Under the pieces are notes generated by a model. It was not told the origin of the DNA. It saw only the letters and a program-made list of their open reading frames with translations, and did not search any database. Shown here in pieces: positions 37,019 to 43,861 of a stretch of 64,000 nt of DNA (position 1 is its first letter; each line of letters starts with the position of its first letter). The translations under genes were made by a program, and so were the position numbers. Where the stretch lies: positions 1-64,000 of the forward strand of contig NZ_FQWK01000007.1 of the NCBI RefSeq assembly GCF_900129655.1. The letters are read 5' to 3'. The DNA is from Bacteroides clarus YIT 12056. GTDB lineage: Bacteria; Bacteroidota; Bacteroidia; Bacteroidales; Bacteroidaceae.

Positions 37019-38668
37019 TTATTTCAAATAATTCTTTAGAGGACAGTCCGTAGCTTTTAATCCTTCTGCGATGCTTTCGGCATTGAGGTGCGCCCCCTTT
37101 AGCGAAGTATGCGTATGATCTTTATTAAAGTACTCACTTACCGCACGTAATCCTTGTTCCCAACCTTTTTTTTGCAATTTGTCCGCTGTGAGTTTATTCA
37201 AATCAATAAAATACGCTCCGGTTCGCTCTGCCGCTTCACGAGTCCATTTACCGAAAGAGTCGGTATTACGCTGAATTTGTCCATTATCCCACACATTGCG
37301 TGGAGTGTGGCTGAGCACAATAGGAATAGCACCCTTTTCTTTCACATCCATAATAAATTTACGTAAGTACCAGCCGAAAGTATAAACGACCTGATATTTT
37401 CCGGTAGACTCCATCAAGAACACCTTGCTCTCATTTCCAGCTCCGGGCAATTCTGCACGCGCTTTGCCAGTATTAACAGCCCCGGCATCATTATGACCAA
37501 ACTGAATAAGTACAAAATCACCGGGCTGCAGTGCACCGTATACTTTATCCCAACGCCCTTCATCCAAATAAGTACGGGCACTACGTCCGGCTTTAGCGCA
37601 ATTTTCAACCGTTATCCTATTCAAATCAAATTCATCCGCAATAACACTGCCCCAGCCCCACATACCATTCTCATCGTTATCGTTATTCTTCACCGTGCTG
37701 TCACCCACGGTAAACAGTACCGGACACCCCTTCCTACGGTTCTTACCCATAACAGTATCCTGATCCATCGGCTTCAAATAATCGGCAAGTTGCAACCCTT
37801 TACATTTACGGATACCTTCAATTGCCGACTCCGCATTAACACGGGCGCCAAAAGCACTGGTATGAATACGATCAAGGTAGAACATATATTTCACTTTCTC
37901 TTTACCATACCTTTCAAATTTACGGGCGGTAATCTCATTTAAATCAATGAAAGGTATCCGTTGTTCTTTAGCTATCCGTTTAGCCCACAAACCAAAAGTT
38001 TTATTTACACGTGTAATAATCGTACTATCCTTGTCGTCCCACGCATTACGGGGAGTCAGAGATAAAAGGACTGGATGCGCCCCTTTTGCTTTTACATCCC
38101 GTACAAAACGTCTCATATATTCACCATAGGTATATACCGTTTCCTTTGCGCCCGTTTCTTTGATTATCACATTCAAACTGTCTTTTCCGATTCCCGAAAT
38201 AGAAGCACGCGCACGACCACTATCATACGGTCCGTTATCATTATGTCCCAGTTCTATAAAAACCCAATCATCCGGACGTATCCCTTTAAGAACTTCCGGC
38301 CAAAGGCGGTTATAAAAAGTCCGGCTGCTTGTTCCGCCTAACGCGTGATTTTCCACTGTTATTTTATTAACATCAAAATACTCGCCCACGTAATATCCCC
38401 ATCCCCATTGTCCGTTATTTCCATTGCCCAAAGTACCGGTACGCATGGTGGAATTCCCCACTAAAAAAAGTACAGGATTATCCCCTCTGCGACTGGAACC
38501 GGCGATAGGCCTCACAGTCCGCGCCTTATTCAAACTGTCCAACGTATTATCAATTACATTATTTACATCCTTCATCGGAGCGGCAACTCTATTTTGAGCA
38601 CACAATGACAGATTGATAGAAAGCGCAATACACCCCGGCAATAAGTAGCATAAGAAACTTTTTTTCAT
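37019..38668 (-). CDS. Rhamnogalacturonan acetylesterase with two tandem SGNH (CE12-like) domains
   Basis: The 549-residue product starts at 38668 (an ATG three codons earlier is also possible) and has a signal peptide ending SLCAQ. Two homologous SGNH units follow, each with an intact set: first GNSTM (Ser near 71), GGTSSRTF, LGHND, DRIHTS (His near 267); second GDSTV (Ser near 322), AGRSARTY, FGHND, DHTHTS (His near 517). CE12 enzymes remove acetyl groups from GalA in rhamnogalacturonan. The gene sits between an active gene and a decayed duplicate of it; no canonical -7 box lies within 59 bases upstream, so it may use the promoter in the duplicate. Confidence 0.92.
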   Translation of the reverse strand: MKKSFLCYLLPGCIALSINLSLCAQNRVAAPMKDVNNVIDNTLDSLNKARTVRPIAGSSRRGDNPVLFLVGNSTMRTGTLGNGNNGQWGWGYYVGEYFDVNKITVENHALGGTSSRTFYNRLWPEVLKGIRPDDWVFIELGHNDNGPYDSGRARASISGIGKDSLNVIIKETGAKETVYTYGEYMRRFVRDVKAKGAHPVLLSLTPRNAWDDKDSTIITRVNKTFGLWAKRIAKEQRIPFIDLNEITARKFERYGKEKVKYMFYLDRIHTSAFGARVNAESAIEGIRKCKGLQLADYLKPMDQDTVMGKNRRKGCPVLFTVGDSTVKNNDNDENGMWGWGSVIADEFDLNRITVENCAKAGRSARTYLDEGRWDKVYGALQPGDFVLIQFGHNDAGAVNTGKARAELPGAGNESKVFLMESTGKYQVVYTFGWYLRKFIMDVKEKGAIPIVLSHTPRNVWDNGQIQRNTDSFGKWTREAAERTGAYFIDLNKLTADKLQKKGWEQGLRAVSEYFNKDHTHTSLKGAHLNAESIAEGLKATDCPLKNYLK

Positions 38669-38721
38669 AACAAGCATTTCATTTTAATAAAAGAAACCAT
38701 CTATATTTTACACGTCTACAA

Positions 38722-38901
38722 ATATTCTTCATGACACCCTTTTCGTCCACGATTCCACATACGTGCCGTCCCAGATAGATTGACTGCGCATTTTGCTACA
38801 AAGCCATATTATCGAAAAAAAATGACCGGAAGTACCACTTTGGCAGAAACGGAACCTGCCAATACCAAAAGAAAGGAAATAAATCCAAGTAGTTTTTTCA
38901 T
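38722..38901 (-). pseudogene. Remnant of a duplicated esterase-GH105 gene
   Basis: The segment from the ATG at 38899-38901 down to about 38775 matches the first about 40 codons of the gene at 34308-36830. It then jumps to sequence matching codons about 203-220 (QSIWDGTYVESWTK versus QSTWGGTHAESWTK), so about 480 bases are missing at a short CCCA/AGATTGA-like junction. Single-base deletions (in the ACACCC-TTTTCG and GATTGACTGCG stretches) shift the frame. It is non-functional. Confidence 0.88.
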
Positions 38902-38952
38902 GTGCCTTTGATAGTTTTAATAGAATTAAGAAACGAACTTTATTCTGCATTG

Positions 38953-38960
38953 CAAAAATA
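38953..38960 (-). promoter_or_regulatory. Duplicated -7 box, possible promoter of the CE12 gene
   Basis: TATTTTTG on the minus strand lies in about 135 bases of upstream sequence duplicated almost exactly from 36831-36967. It is the nearest canonical -7 box upstream of the tandem acetylesterase gene, with the remnant as leader. Confidence 0.45.
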
Positions 38961-39136
38961 AGAGCTTCATGGCAAACGAGTTCTGAGCCTTTTGGCGGTT
39001 CTCTTATTGTTTTTGTCGTTTATCGCCTTTATAAAGGCCGGAAGCTGTCTTATTTTTACAAACCTTATACTATCCGCCGTTCAAAGCAACGAACGGCACA
39101 AAAGTCTTACCTTGACACACTTACGTACAAAGAGAA

Positions 39137-39532
39137 TCAATCGCCGAATTTCACCAGCTCTACCCTTTCGCCCAAGACACGGCAATATTTACCGTTTTCC
39201 TTACGGCGTTCGGGGATAAACTGCACGCGGACAGCTTTCACTTGCTCCGTACTGACCTCTTCGGGCGTATCCACTCCGTTTCCCGCGCAGCTCAATTTGT
39301 AGTAGAAAGAGCCAAGCCCGTCCAGATGGACACTGTTGCCGTTCTCCATAAAGAATGACATGACTTCCGGCAACGAACGGATTACCGCATGCACATCCGC
39401 GGGCGTAACCGTACACTTCCGGCTGATGGCTTCTCCCAAATCCTGCGTATTGACTGTGTGTTTGTTGACACATGCACGGGGAAACCATTTGTATTTCCCG
39501 CCTACTTTGGCACGACTCTTTTTATAAAACAT
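39137..39532 (-). CDS. HU-like DNA-binding protein (Bacteroidetes histone-like family)
   Basis: The 131-residue product has the HU fold pattern: an N-terminal helix-rich part (VNTQDLGEAISRKCTVTPADVHAVIRSLPEVMSFFMENGNSVHLDGLGSFYYKL) and a beta-arm region, with a basic C-terminus. Such HU-HIG type proteins are common in Bacteroides and are thought to bind DNA or RNA; no specific function is known. It is preceded by a 5' stem-loop and three phased palindromes. The gap 38902-39136 holds the duplicated upstream segment and no further gene. Confidence 0.85.
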   Translation of the reverse strand: MFYKKSRAKVGGKYKWFPRACVNKHTVNTQDLGEAISRKCTVTPADVHAVIRSLPEVMSFFMENGNSVHLDGLGSFYYKLSCAGNGVDTPEEVSTEQVKAVRVQFIPERRKENGKYCRVLGERVELVKFGD

Positions 39533-39562
39533 ACCGACTTTATTTTAAAAGGTGAATAACTT

Positions 39563-39583
39563 CCTCAGGCTGCCTGCCTGAGG
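39563..39583 (-). promoter_or_regulatory. Perfect stem-loop at the 5' end of the HU-like transcript
   Basis: CCTCAGGC (39563-39570) pairs with GCCTGAGG (39576-39583), loop of 5. It lies just downstream of the -7 box at 39590-39597, so it would be the first structure in the mRNA and might stabilise it or act in leader control. Confidence 0.55.
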
Positions 39584-39589
39584 TTACCG

Positions 39590-39597
39590 CAAAGATA
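39590..39597 (-). promoter_or_regulatory. -7 box for the HU-like gene
   Basis: The minus strand reads TATCTTTG (TAnnTTTG), 58 bases upstream of the HU-like ATG and directly beside the first 17-bp palindrome, which would cover the -33 region. Confidence 0.55.
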
Positions 39598-39599
39598 CG

Positions 39600-39660
39600 A
39601 TTAAAAGCCTTCTAATATACTATTAAAAGGCTTTTAATTATATATTGTAAGCCTTTTAAT
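39600..39660. promoter_or_regulatory. Three phased 17-bp palindromes, operator-like array
   Basis: Sites are at 39600-39616 (ATTAAAAGCCTTCTAAT), 39622-39638 (ATTAAAAGGCTTTTAAT, perfect around a central base) and 39644-39660 (ATTGTAAGCCTTTTAAT). Centres are exactly 22 bases apart with 5-base spacers, so all sites face one side of the helix. They overlap the HU-like promoter and lie about 200 bases upstream of argR. The binding protein is unknown; the HU-like protein itself or ArgR are candidates. Confidence 0.65.
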
Positions 39661-39778
39661 CATACCTCGGTCATAGGCTCATCACGGGTAACCCTACGGA
39701 CAAGTCCGCCATCCCCGCCAAGAAACAGTCCCAAGCATGCATACATATACCGTTGTTTTTACAATATATTGCATATAA

Positions 39779-39857
39779 AGAATAAAAAAATTCTCATTTC
39801 TGTATATTCTTTCCAAAATATTCCCTACTTTTGCGCCGTTCTAAGAATAATTATACA
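39779..39857 (+). promoter_or_regulatory. argR operon promoter with ArgR-box-like elements
   Basis: The -7 box TACTTTTG is at 39826-39833, about 30 bases before the argR ATG. AT-rich elements surround it: the palindrome AGAATAAAAAAATTCT (39779-39794), TGTATATTCTT (39801-39811), and its inverted relative AAGAATAATTATACA (39843-39857). They resemble the AT-rich GAAT/ATTC logic of ARG boxes and suggest autoregulation (inference). Confidence 0.5.
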
Positions 39858-39862
39858 GAAAG

Positions 39863-40336
39863 ATGAAAAAGAAAGCTAATCGGTTAGATGCCATCAAGAT
39901 GATAATCTCAAGCAAAGACATCAGTTCTCAGGAAGAATTGTTGCAGGCTTTGGGGAAAGAGGGCTTTGAACTGACGCAAGCCACCTTGTCGCGCGACTTA
40001 AAGCAACTGAAAGTAGCCAAAGCGGCCAATATGAACGGGAAATATGTATATGTACTGCCTAACAACATCATGTACAAACGCAGCAACGACCAAAGCGCCA
40101 GCGAAATGCTGATGACCAGCGGGTTCGTTTCACTTCATTTCTCCAAGAATATTGCCGTCATCCGTACCCGTCCGGGCTATGCCAGCAGCATGGCCTACGA
40201 CATCGACAACCGCGAATGTCCCGCCGTACTGGGCACTATCGCCGGGGACGATACGATAATGATGGTTCTGCACGAGGCTGCATCCCATGAAGAGGTGCGT
40301 GTTTTTCTGTCACAAATCATTCCTAACATGAAGTAA
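39863..40336 (+). CDS. argR: Arginine repressor
   Basis: The 157-residue protein has an N-terminal winged helix (RLDAIKMIISSKDISSQEELLQALGKEGFELTQATLSRDLKQL) and the C-terminal oligomerisation and arginine-binding domain with GTIAGDDTIMMV. It is first in the arginine operon behind a promoter with ArgR-like boxes. It is expected to repress the operon when arginine is abundant. Confidence 0.95.
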   Translation: MKKKANRLDAIKMIISSKDISSQEELLQALGKEGFELTQATLSRDLKQLKVAKAANMNGKYVYVLPNNIMYKRSNDQSASEMLMTSGFVSLHFSKNIAVIRTRPGYASSMAYDIDNRECPAVLGTIAGDDTIMMVLHEAASHEEVRVFLSQIIPNMK

Positions 40337-40370
40337 GTCAGTATAACTATAATATAACGAAATAAAAGAA

Positions 40371-40928
40371 ATGGATTCGAAACAAATTGATGTGATGGTA
40401 GCTGATGCCTCACATGAAGTTTACGTGGATAAGATTTTGGATACCATCCGAGAAGCTGCCAAGGTACGCGGAACGGGCATCGCAGAACGCACGCATGAAT
40501 ACGTAGCGACTAAAATGAAAGAAGGAAAAGCTATCATAGCTTTGTGTGGAGAGGAATTCGCCGGTTTCACTTACATCGAGAGTTGGGGAAACAAGCAATA
40601 TGTAGCTACATCGGGACTTATCGTACATCCCGACTACCGCGGCCTGGGACTTGCAAAACGCATTAAGACGGCTTCTTTCCGCCTGGCACGCCTGCGATGG
40701 CCCAAGGCCAAGATTTTCAGTCTGACCAGCGGGGCTGCTGTCATGAAGATGAATACCGAACTGGGCTACGTACCGGTTACTTTCAATGAGCTGACAGACG
40801 ACGAGTCTTTCTGGAAAGGTTGCGAGGGCTGCATCAACCATGACATATTAGTAGCCAAAAACCGGAAGTTCTGCATCTGCACGGCAATGCTTTACGACCC
40901 GAATTTACACGAAGAAGATAAAATATAA
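40371..40928 (+). CDS. GNAT acyltransferase, probable N-acylglutamate synthase of arginine synthesis
   Basis: The 185-residue single-domain GNAT has the acyl-CoA motif VHPDYRGLGLAKRI and a cysteine-rich C-terminal part (WKGCEGCINHD, FCICTAMLYD). Position directly after argR and before argG suggests it makes the first intermediate, N-acetyl- or, as known for B. fragilis arginine synthesis, N-succinyl-glutamate. The substrate is inferred from context. 34 bases separate it from argR. Confidence 0.8.
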   Translation: MDSKQIDVMVADASHEVYVDKILDTIREAAKVRGTGIAERTHEYVATKMKEGKAIIALCGEEFAGFTYIESWGNKQYVATSGLIVHPDYRGLGLAKRIKTASFRLARLRWPKAKIFSLTSGAAVMKMNTELGYVPVTFNELTDDESFWKGCEGCINHDILVAKNRKFCICTAMLYDPNLHEEDKI

Positions 40929-40930
40929 AT

Positions 40931-41020
40931 AAATGAGGAATTATGAATGAAGAATGAAGAATTTGGCTGCGCTTTATGCTGCATAGTAATTCTTCATTCT
41001 TAATTCTTCACTCTTAATTT
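40931..41020. repeat. Stem-loop of the GAAGAAT inverted-repeat family (no gene inside)
   Basis: The left arm 40931-40963 and right arm 40988-41020 match at 27 of 33 positions as an inverted repeat, with inner 14 bases perfect (AGAATGAAGAATT type) and a 24-base loop. It fills nearly the whole gap between the acyltransferase gene and argG. It belongs to the same family as the repeats bracketing the four-helix-bundle gene at 43405-43858. Confidence 0.75.
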
Positions 41021-41027
41021 AAAACTT

Positions 41028-42242
41028 ATGGAAGCAAAGAAGAAAAAAGTAGTGGTCGCATTCAGCGGTGGTCTGGATACTTCATTCACAGTTATGTATC
41101 TGGCTAAAGAGAAAGGATACGAAGTATATGCGGCTTGCGCCAACACCGGTGGTTTCAGCCCCGAGCAGTTGAAAACCAACGAAGAAAACGCCTACAAGTT
41201 GGGTGCCGTAAAATATATCACTTTGGACGTAACGCAGGAATATTACGAAAAGAGCTTGAAATACATGGTATTCGGCAATGTGTTGCGTAACGGCACTTAT
41301 CCCATATCCGTAAGTTCCGAACGTATCTTCCAGGCATTGGCCATTGCACGCTATGCCAACGAAATAGGCGCAGATGCCATTGCGCATGGGTCTACCGGCG
41401 CGGGCAACGACCAGATACGCTTCGACATGACTTTCCTTGTAATGGCTCCGGGCGTGGAAATCATCACCTTGACACGCGACATGGCATTGAGCCGCCAGGA
41501 AGAGATAGACTATCTGAACAAACACGGCTTTGCAGCCGACTTCGCCAAACTGAAATATTCCTATAACGTAGGTTTGTGGGGTACTTCCATTTGCGGCGGT
41601 GAGATTCTGGATTCCGCACAGGGACTTCCCGAAAGCGCTTACCTGAAACATTGTACAAAAGAAGGCAGCGAGCAGTTGCGCCTGACCTTTGAAAAGGGTG
41701 AACTTAAAGCGGTCAATGATGAAAAGTTTGACGACCCCATCAAAGCCATCCAGAAGGTAGAGGAAATCGGCGCGGCTTACGGCATCGGCCGTGACATGCA
41801 CGTGGGCGATACGATTATCGGTATCAAAGGCCGTGTAGGTTTTGAAGCCGCCGCTCCCATGCTGATTATCGGCGCGCACAAGTTCCTTGAGAAATACACA
41901 TTGAGCAAATGGCAGCAATACTGGAAAGACCAGGTAGCCAACTGGTACGGCATGTTCCTGCACGAAAGCCAATACCTGGAACCGGTAATGCGCGATATTG
42001 AAGCCATGCTGGAGTCTTCTCAGCGCAATGTAAACGGTACCGCCATTCTCGAACTCCGTCCGCTCAGCTTCTTCACCGTAGGCGTGGAGAGTGAAGACGA
42101 CCTTGTAAAGAACAAATTCGGCGAATACGGTGAAATGCAGAAAGGCTGGACTGCGGAAGACGCCAAAGGCTTCATCAAAGTGACCTCCACCGCACTGCGC
42201 ACCTATTACTCAAACCACAAAGAAGAAAAAGAAAACATCTGA
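41028..42242 (+). CDS. argG: Argininosuccinate synthase
   Basis: The 404-residue protein has the ATP-binding PP-loop VVVAFSGGLDTSFTV, HGSTGAGNDQIRFD, and VGDTIIGIKGRVGFEAAAPMLI. It joins citrulline and aspartate using ATP. It lies in the arginine operon; its stop is one base before the next start. argH, the following step, is on the opposite strand at 52095. Confidence 0.97.
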   Translation: MEAKKKKVVVAFSGGLDTSFTVMYLAKEKGYEVYAACANTGGFSPEQLKTNEENAYKLGAVKYITLDVTQEYYEKSLKYMVFGNVLRNGTYPISVSSERIFQALAIARYANEIGADAIAHGSTGAGNDQIRFDMTFLVMAPGVEIITLTRDMALSRQEEIDYLNKHGFAADFAKLKYSYNVGLWGTSICGGEILDSAQGLPESAYLKHCTKEGSEQLRLTFEKGELKAVNDEKFDDPIKAIQKVEEIGAAYGIGRDMHVGDTIIGIKGRVGFEAAAPMLIIGAHKFLEKYTLSKWQQYWKDQVANWYGMFLHESQYLEPVMRDIEAMLESSQRNVNGTAILELRPLSFFTVGVESEDDLVKNKFGEYGEMQKGWTAEDAKGFIKVTSTALRTYYSNHKEEKENI

Positions 42243-42243
42243 T

Positions 42244-42441
42244 ATGGAAAAGAAACTGACACGTTCCGTCAACGACAAAATGCTTGGCGGTGTATGTAGC
42301 GGCCTCGCCAAATACTTCGGTCTGGACCCTACACTGGTACGCTTGGGATATGCCTTTCTCTCGATATTCACTGCCGGGTTTCCCGGAATCGTGCTCTACA
42401 TCTTGGCCTGTATCATCATACCTAAAGACACTGCAATATGA
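42244..42441 (+). CDS. Small PspC-domain membrane protein
   Basis: The 65-residue product is a single PspC domain (KMLGGVCSGLAKYFGLDPTLVRLGYAFLSIF) with two hydrophobic stretches. It begins 1 base after argG and its stop overlaps the argC start by 4 bases (ATGA), so it is translationally coupled within the arginine operon. PspC proteins take part in phage-shock or membrane-stress responses; the link to arginine synthesis is not understood. Confidence 0.85.
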   Translation: MEKKLTRSVNDKMLGGVCSGLAKYFGLDPTLVRLGYAFLSIFTAGFPGIVLYILACIIIPKDTAI

Positions 42442-43406
42442 TTAAAGTAGGAATCATCGGCGGAGCCGGATACACGGCAGGCGAACTGATACGCCTGTTG
42501 CTGAATCATCCCGAAGCGGAAATCGTATTCATCAACAGCTCGAGTAATGCCGGCAACAAAATTACCGACGTACACGAAGGACTGTACGGAGAAACAGATT
42601 TAGTATTCACCGACGAACTTCCGTTGGACGAGATTGATGTGCTTTTCTTCTGCACGGCACATGGCGACACCAAGAAATTCATGGAAAGCCATAACCTGCC
42701 GGAAGACTTGAAAATAATCGACCTCTCCATGGACTATCGCATCAAGAGCGATGACCATGACTTTATTTACGGACTGCCCGAGTTGAACCGCCGGGCTACC
42801 TGTACGGCAAAGCATGTTGCCAATCCCGGATGCTTCGCAACCTGCATCCAGCTGGGATTGCTTCCGCTTGCCAAGCACCTGATGCTGAACGATGACATTA
42901 TGGTGAATGCCATCACCGGCAGTACCGGTGCGGGCGTCAAGCCGGGAGCGACAAGCCACTTCAGCTGGCGCAACAACAACATGAGTGTGTACAAAGCTTT
43001 CGAGCACCAGCACGTGCCCGAAATCAGGCAATCGCTCAAACAGCTCCAGAACAGCTTTGATTCGGACATCGATTTCATCCCCTACCGCGGCGATTTTCCC
43101 CGCGGCATTTTTACCACTATCGTGATAAAGACCAAAGTGGCGCTGGAAGAGATTGTCCGTATGTACGAAGAGTATTACGCCAAAGACTCCTTTACGCATA
43201 TCGTCGACAAGAACATAGATTTGAAGCAGGTTGTCAACACCAACAAATGCCTTATACATTTGGAAAAGCATGGTGACAAGCTTCTTATCATTTCCTGTAT
43301 AGACAACTTGCTGAAAGGAGCCAGCGGCCAAGCCGTACACAACATGAATCTGATGTTCAATTTGGAAGAAACGGTCGGCCTCAGGCTGAAGCCATCGGCC
43401 TTTTAA
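42438..43406 (+). CDS. argC: N-acyl-gamma-glutamyl-phosphate reductase
   Basis: The 322-residue protein has an N-terminal Rossmann motif (GIIGGAGYTAGELIRLL), the catalytic Cys132 in NPGCFATC, and a GSTGAGVKPG loop. It reduces the acylglutamyl phosphate to the semialdehyde with NADPH. It overlaps the pspC-like gene by 4 bases. Its stop codon lies inside the first bases of the inverted repeat that starts the four-helix-bundle element. Confidence 0.96.
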   Translation: MIKVGIIGGAGYTAGELIRLLLNHPEAEIVFINSSSNAGNKITDVHEGLYGETDLVFTDELPLDEIDVLFFCTAHGDTKKFMESHNLPEDLKIIDLSMDYRIKSDDHDFIYGLPELNRRATCTAKHVANPGCFATCIQLGLLPLAKHLMLNDDIMVNAITGSTGAGVKPGATSHFSWRNNNMSVYKAFEHQHVPEIRQSLKQLQNSFDSDIDFIPYRGDFPRGIFTTIVIKTKVALEEIVRMYEEYYAKDSFTHIVDKNIDLKQVVNTNKCLIHLEKHGDKLLIISCIDNLLKGASGQAVHNMNLMFNLEETVGLRLKPSAF

Positions 43407-43858
43407 TGAAGAACGAAAAATGAAGAATGAAGAATTCACGTAACAGAACAGACTCACTGCTACATGCCAAAAGTTATGTATTCGCATTGAGGATAATACG
43501 CATGACAAAATTCTTGCGAGAGAATAAACAGGAATTTATTTTGAGTAAACAAATTCTTCGTTCAGGCACGGCAATAGGAGCGTTAGTTCGAGAGTCCGAG
43601 TTTGCCCAAAGCCGCCCCGACTTCATTAACAAGTTAAGTGTTGCACTGAAAGAAGCCAACGAAACGGATTATTGGCTGAATCTGCTAAAAGATTCAGATT
43701 ACATCGCCAATAATTCGTTTGACAGTATAGATAGCGATTGCGGAGAACTGATAGCTTTGCTCATCTCCTCAATCAAAACAGTTAAAAATAACATGAATGC
43801 AGGATAGAAGGATTGTGCTCTCCCTCAATTCTTCATTCCTCATTCTTAATTCTTCATT
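43405..43858. mobile_element. IVS-like element: inverted repeats bracketing a four-helix-bundle gene
   Basis: The left arm 43405-43436 and right arm 43827-43858 are inverted repeats matching at 28 of 32 positions (core AATGAAGAA...GAATGAAGAATT). They enclose one 126-codon gene and almost nothing else, and sit exactly between argC and argD. Gene-less stem-loops of the same family occur at 40931-41020 and 46471-46565. The layout resembles rRNA intervening sequences that encode S23 proteins, but in an mRNA operon. Mobility is inferred, not shown; no target duplication was identified. Confidence 0.5.
43427..43807 (+). CDS. Four-helix-bundle (S23/rRNA intervening-sequence type) protein
   Basis: The 126-residue protein has the family pattern: DSLLHAKSYVFALRIIRMTKFL, then LSKQILRSGTAIGALVRESEFAQSRPDFINKLSVALKEANETDYWLNLL. 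Relatives are encoded in 23S rRNA intervening sequences, and structural relatives (Avd) serve diversity-generating retroelements by binding nucleic acid. Function here is unknown. The N-terminal codons lie partly in the left inverted repeat, so another start may be used. It interrupts the arginine operon. Confidence 0.85.
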   Translation: MKNSRNRTDSLLHAKSYVFALRIIRMTKFLRENKQEFILSKQILRSGTAIGALVRESEFAQSRPDFINKLSVALKEANETDYWLNLLKDSDYIANNSFDSIDSDCGELIALLISSIKTVKNNMNAG

Positions 43859-43861
43859 GAA

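Noticed and set aside
13019..38668. Interpretation of the PUL as purely ulvan-specific
   Set aside because: Sulfatase, GH105 and rhamnose genes would fit, but PL11, GH28 and CE12 point to rhamnogalacturonan, and no known ulvan lyase family was recognised.
41082..41972. Minus-strand reading frame of 296 codons opposite argG
   Set aside because: It is a shadow of argG; composition and repeats reflect antisense of a conserved gene, with no recognisable domain or promoter.
42600..43508. Minus-strand reading frame of 302 codons opposite argC
   Set aside because: It is an antisense shadow of argC and crosses the inverted repeat; no domain is recognisable.
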